DNA of 64,000 bases from Centrapalus pauciflorus. Lineage: Eukaryota; Streptophyta; Magnoliopsida; Asterales; Asteraceae. Below the pieces are notes generated by a model. It saw only the letters and a program-made list of their open reading frames with translations. It was not told the DNA's origin and did not search any database. The DNA lies in assembly GCA_020465985.1 (NCBI GenBank), contig JAANYP010002855.1, positions 62,001 through 126,000 of the forward strand, written 5' to 3'. Positions 62,049-64,000 of this stretch are shown here, piece after piece; the first letter of the stretch is position 1; every line of letters starts with the position of its first letter. The position numbers and the translations under genes are program-made.

Positions 62049-64000
62049 TCACAATGGAGGGGGACCTTCAAACATCTTCTCAAGTTCCTCTCTAGTATCC
62101 TCAAGTTCTTGAATCTCGCTTCTTATTATCATGAACTTGGGATCCTCAAGTTCACCTCTTTCATAACAGCCTCTGAGCTGATCCCAGATAGCTGCTCTCC
62201 ACCTGCTTGACTGCCTGAATGAAACTGCAAGTCTGAAGGCTACAAGCTGTCTCAGATCTACTTTGTACAGATCTGATGCTCTCTGAAAGCATTTCTTCTG
62301 AGTTAAGGGATCCACAAAGGATGCCCCTAGCTCAGGCTCTTCAATGATCTTGTCATCTTCAAACTCAATTCCACTAGGCAGGCTGTGATCAACTCCTTTC
62401 ATCTCAATAGCATAATCACCTTGTTCTATCAGGATGAGGAGTTGTTCCATCTCAGTGTCCTTCCTTGTCCTCCTGGCCTTTATTTTTGGTTGTGTCATAT
62501 AGACACCTTCACTTACTTCTTTGGAGATCAGGCCAAGATTCTTCACTCTCTCCATCAGCTTCTTTACATATGCTCTGATAGTCTTAGCGGTTTCAGACTT
62601 AGACTCACTCAGAGCAACTGCCAGCTCAATCCATTCTCTGTACCCCATTTGTGCAACGTCAGTGAAGTCATATGTTTCTAGTTCTAGGCCTGCTGCACCC
62701 ATTCTGGTTATTTTCAACTTCCACTGACTGCCTTTTCTTGAAATGGGCACAACTTTGACAATTGCTTCCTTAGCAAGCCTTCTATCAGCAACATCTTGAA
62801 ATTTTCTTCTTGCCAGGTTGTCAAAGTGAAATTGAGCTCTAGCAGAAGGCACTGAAGTTTTGGTCACTGAGACCAGAGCACCTTTCTCAGCTTCTTTCTC
62901 TTCTGCTGATCCCTTAGCAGCTTCCAAAATTTTCTTTTGCACAACAAGAGAGGACATCTTAAGTTTCCTTGCCTCTTGAAGTGCAAAAGACTTAGCAGCT
63001 TTTGCAGATTCTTCTTCTTTTCTTAAAGCTTCAGGGGCTTGAAGCTGTTCTTCTCTAAACTCAAAATATTTGTGCATAGGAAGACCCATTTCTTTTCCTT
63101 TAGCTGCTGTAGTGACAGCAGCTTCAGGACTTTCCTCCTCCTCTTCTTCTTCTTCTAAAACCAGATGCCTCCTTCTGCTGCTTGGCCTGTCCTCAGGAAT
63201 AGTTTCCTCCCCCTTAGACTGAGCAGGGATTGGAGATTCAACCTGAGTAGTCTGAGCAGCATGGGAGACACCCTCTAGTGTACCTGTAGAAGCACCTGCT
63301 GGTTGACCAATGAGTATTGCAGGCACTGATTTCTCCTTAGGAGAAGAAGTTTTCTCCCCCTTAGACTTAGTCTTCGAGGCAGATGACTTCTCCCCCTTTG
63401 AAGGAGATGTACCAGCACCTTCAACACCCAGTCTGCCTGAAGACACAAAGTCATCAGGATTGCCAGCAGTTTTGGGAGCAGGTCTGGGGCCAACAAGGCT
63501 AGTCACTAAGAATGTCAAGTTGTCTCTTACCTCTGCAAGCTAGGTAAGACAGGTTTGAAGAGAAGAGGATTGGGTATCAGCAAGGGAGGTCAGCTTAACA
63601 ATATTTTCCCTATCAGAAGCTGTGAACAGGAAACTTTGAAGTTGTGCAAGATGTAATTCGAGAGAATCTTGCACATCAGCAAGGTTTGATGACACAGAAT
63701 TGGATAGGGAGCCAATTAGTGTGTTCAAGCTGGCCAGAGTATTAGGAAGAGTAGTGTTGCAAGAAGTTAGTAGAGATGACAGCTGTTGAGAAATAGTTGT
63801 CATTGAGGACACAGAGTCCTGTTGCAGTGAAAGAATGGAGGAGAAGAAGGTGGACACATTTCACAGCTGTGTAGTAAGTGCAAGCAGCTGTGGAGAATTA
63901 TCTGTTTGTGGATTGGCAGGGAAGGAAGCTTTGAACAAATCAAAGAATCCCTTAAGCTGGTCAGACACAGAGTCTGAAATAATAGAGGGTAGAGAGGTCA
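62049..64000 (-). pseudogene. F third ORF (Sirevirus ORF3), runs off the right edge; two in-frame stops
   Basis: One minus-strand frame is open from the window edge to the stop at 62049-62051, broken only by TGA 63863-63861 and TAG 63542-63540. Upstream of 63540 it is Ser/Leu/Thr/Gln-rich and helical (SISQQLSSLL-like). Then comes a Lys/Ser/Pro-rich disordered part, an acidic EEEEEEEE run near 63140, a coiled coil (residues 160-240 of the 489-codon part) and a C-terminal domain (RKGSQWKLKITRMG, YDFTDVAQMGYREWIEL). The plan (helical, disordered, acidic, coiled coil, small C-terminal domain) matches C1 ORF3, and the C-terminal FT/FTD...M pattern may be homologous. I see no signal peptide or membrane helix. 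Confidence 0.7.

Overview
The window looks like intergenic DNA from a large, repeat-rich flowering-plant genome. Almost everything in it is LTR retrotransposon. Every internal region has plant-type hallmarks: iMet-tRNA primer-binding sites (TGGTATCAGAGC), Ty3/gypsy chromovirus pol with a chromodomain-like tail, and Ty1/copia Sirevirus-type pol with repeated GGGGGAG polypurine tracts and a third ORF. The protein flavour reminds me of Asteraceae (daisy-family) elements, but that is an inference from memory and not proven here. No intact host gene, tRNA, rRNA or CRISPR array was found.

Layout, left to right. 1-7883: gypsy element G1 (+), its 5' LTR cut by the window edge, inserted into a Sirevirus-like copia element C1 (+). 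C1 resumes at 7884 with the protease tail/integrase, RT and RNase H to 11161, a 1.9-kb non-coding stretch, a very long third ORF (13029-16718), and the start of a 3' LTR at 16750. 17031-18695 is AT-rich with no genes. 18696-23200 is a degenerate minus-strand copia element S2 (LTR, repeated PPT-like tracts and gag, but no pol). 23658-24158 (minus) is a fragment of a host gene: the promoter, 5' UTR exon, first intron and first coding exon of a MAC5/RBM22-like splicing factor, with a premature stop.

From 24664 to the right edge lies a nested stack. H (minus gypsy LTR) is interrupted by E (minus gypsy with gag only). E's 3' LTR is interrupted by A (+, 25271-44389) with target-site duplication TACAA. 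A's 3' LTR is in turn interrupted by B (+, 32226-42711) with duplication CTCAC. E's other LTR is interrupted by D (+, from 51556), and D's 3' LTR is interrupted by F, a minus-strand Sirevirus-like element (60569 to the edge) whose third ORF is nearly open.

All coding regions except possibly B ORF0 carry stops, frameshifts or deletions, so none of the elements looks autonomous today. Shared themes are worth following: splice-donor-like sites in the LTR leaders; splice-acceptor-like sites a few bases before gag or ORF3 start codons; an exactly GT-AG-bounded 89-bp insertion in the RT of A that looks like an intron; an extra coiled-coil ORF before gag shared by B and D; and a host-like promoter plus 5' UTR intron in front of the Sirevirus third ORF. 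These suggest that splicing is used to separate messenger from genomic RNA in several of these families. That idea is inference and needs RNA data.
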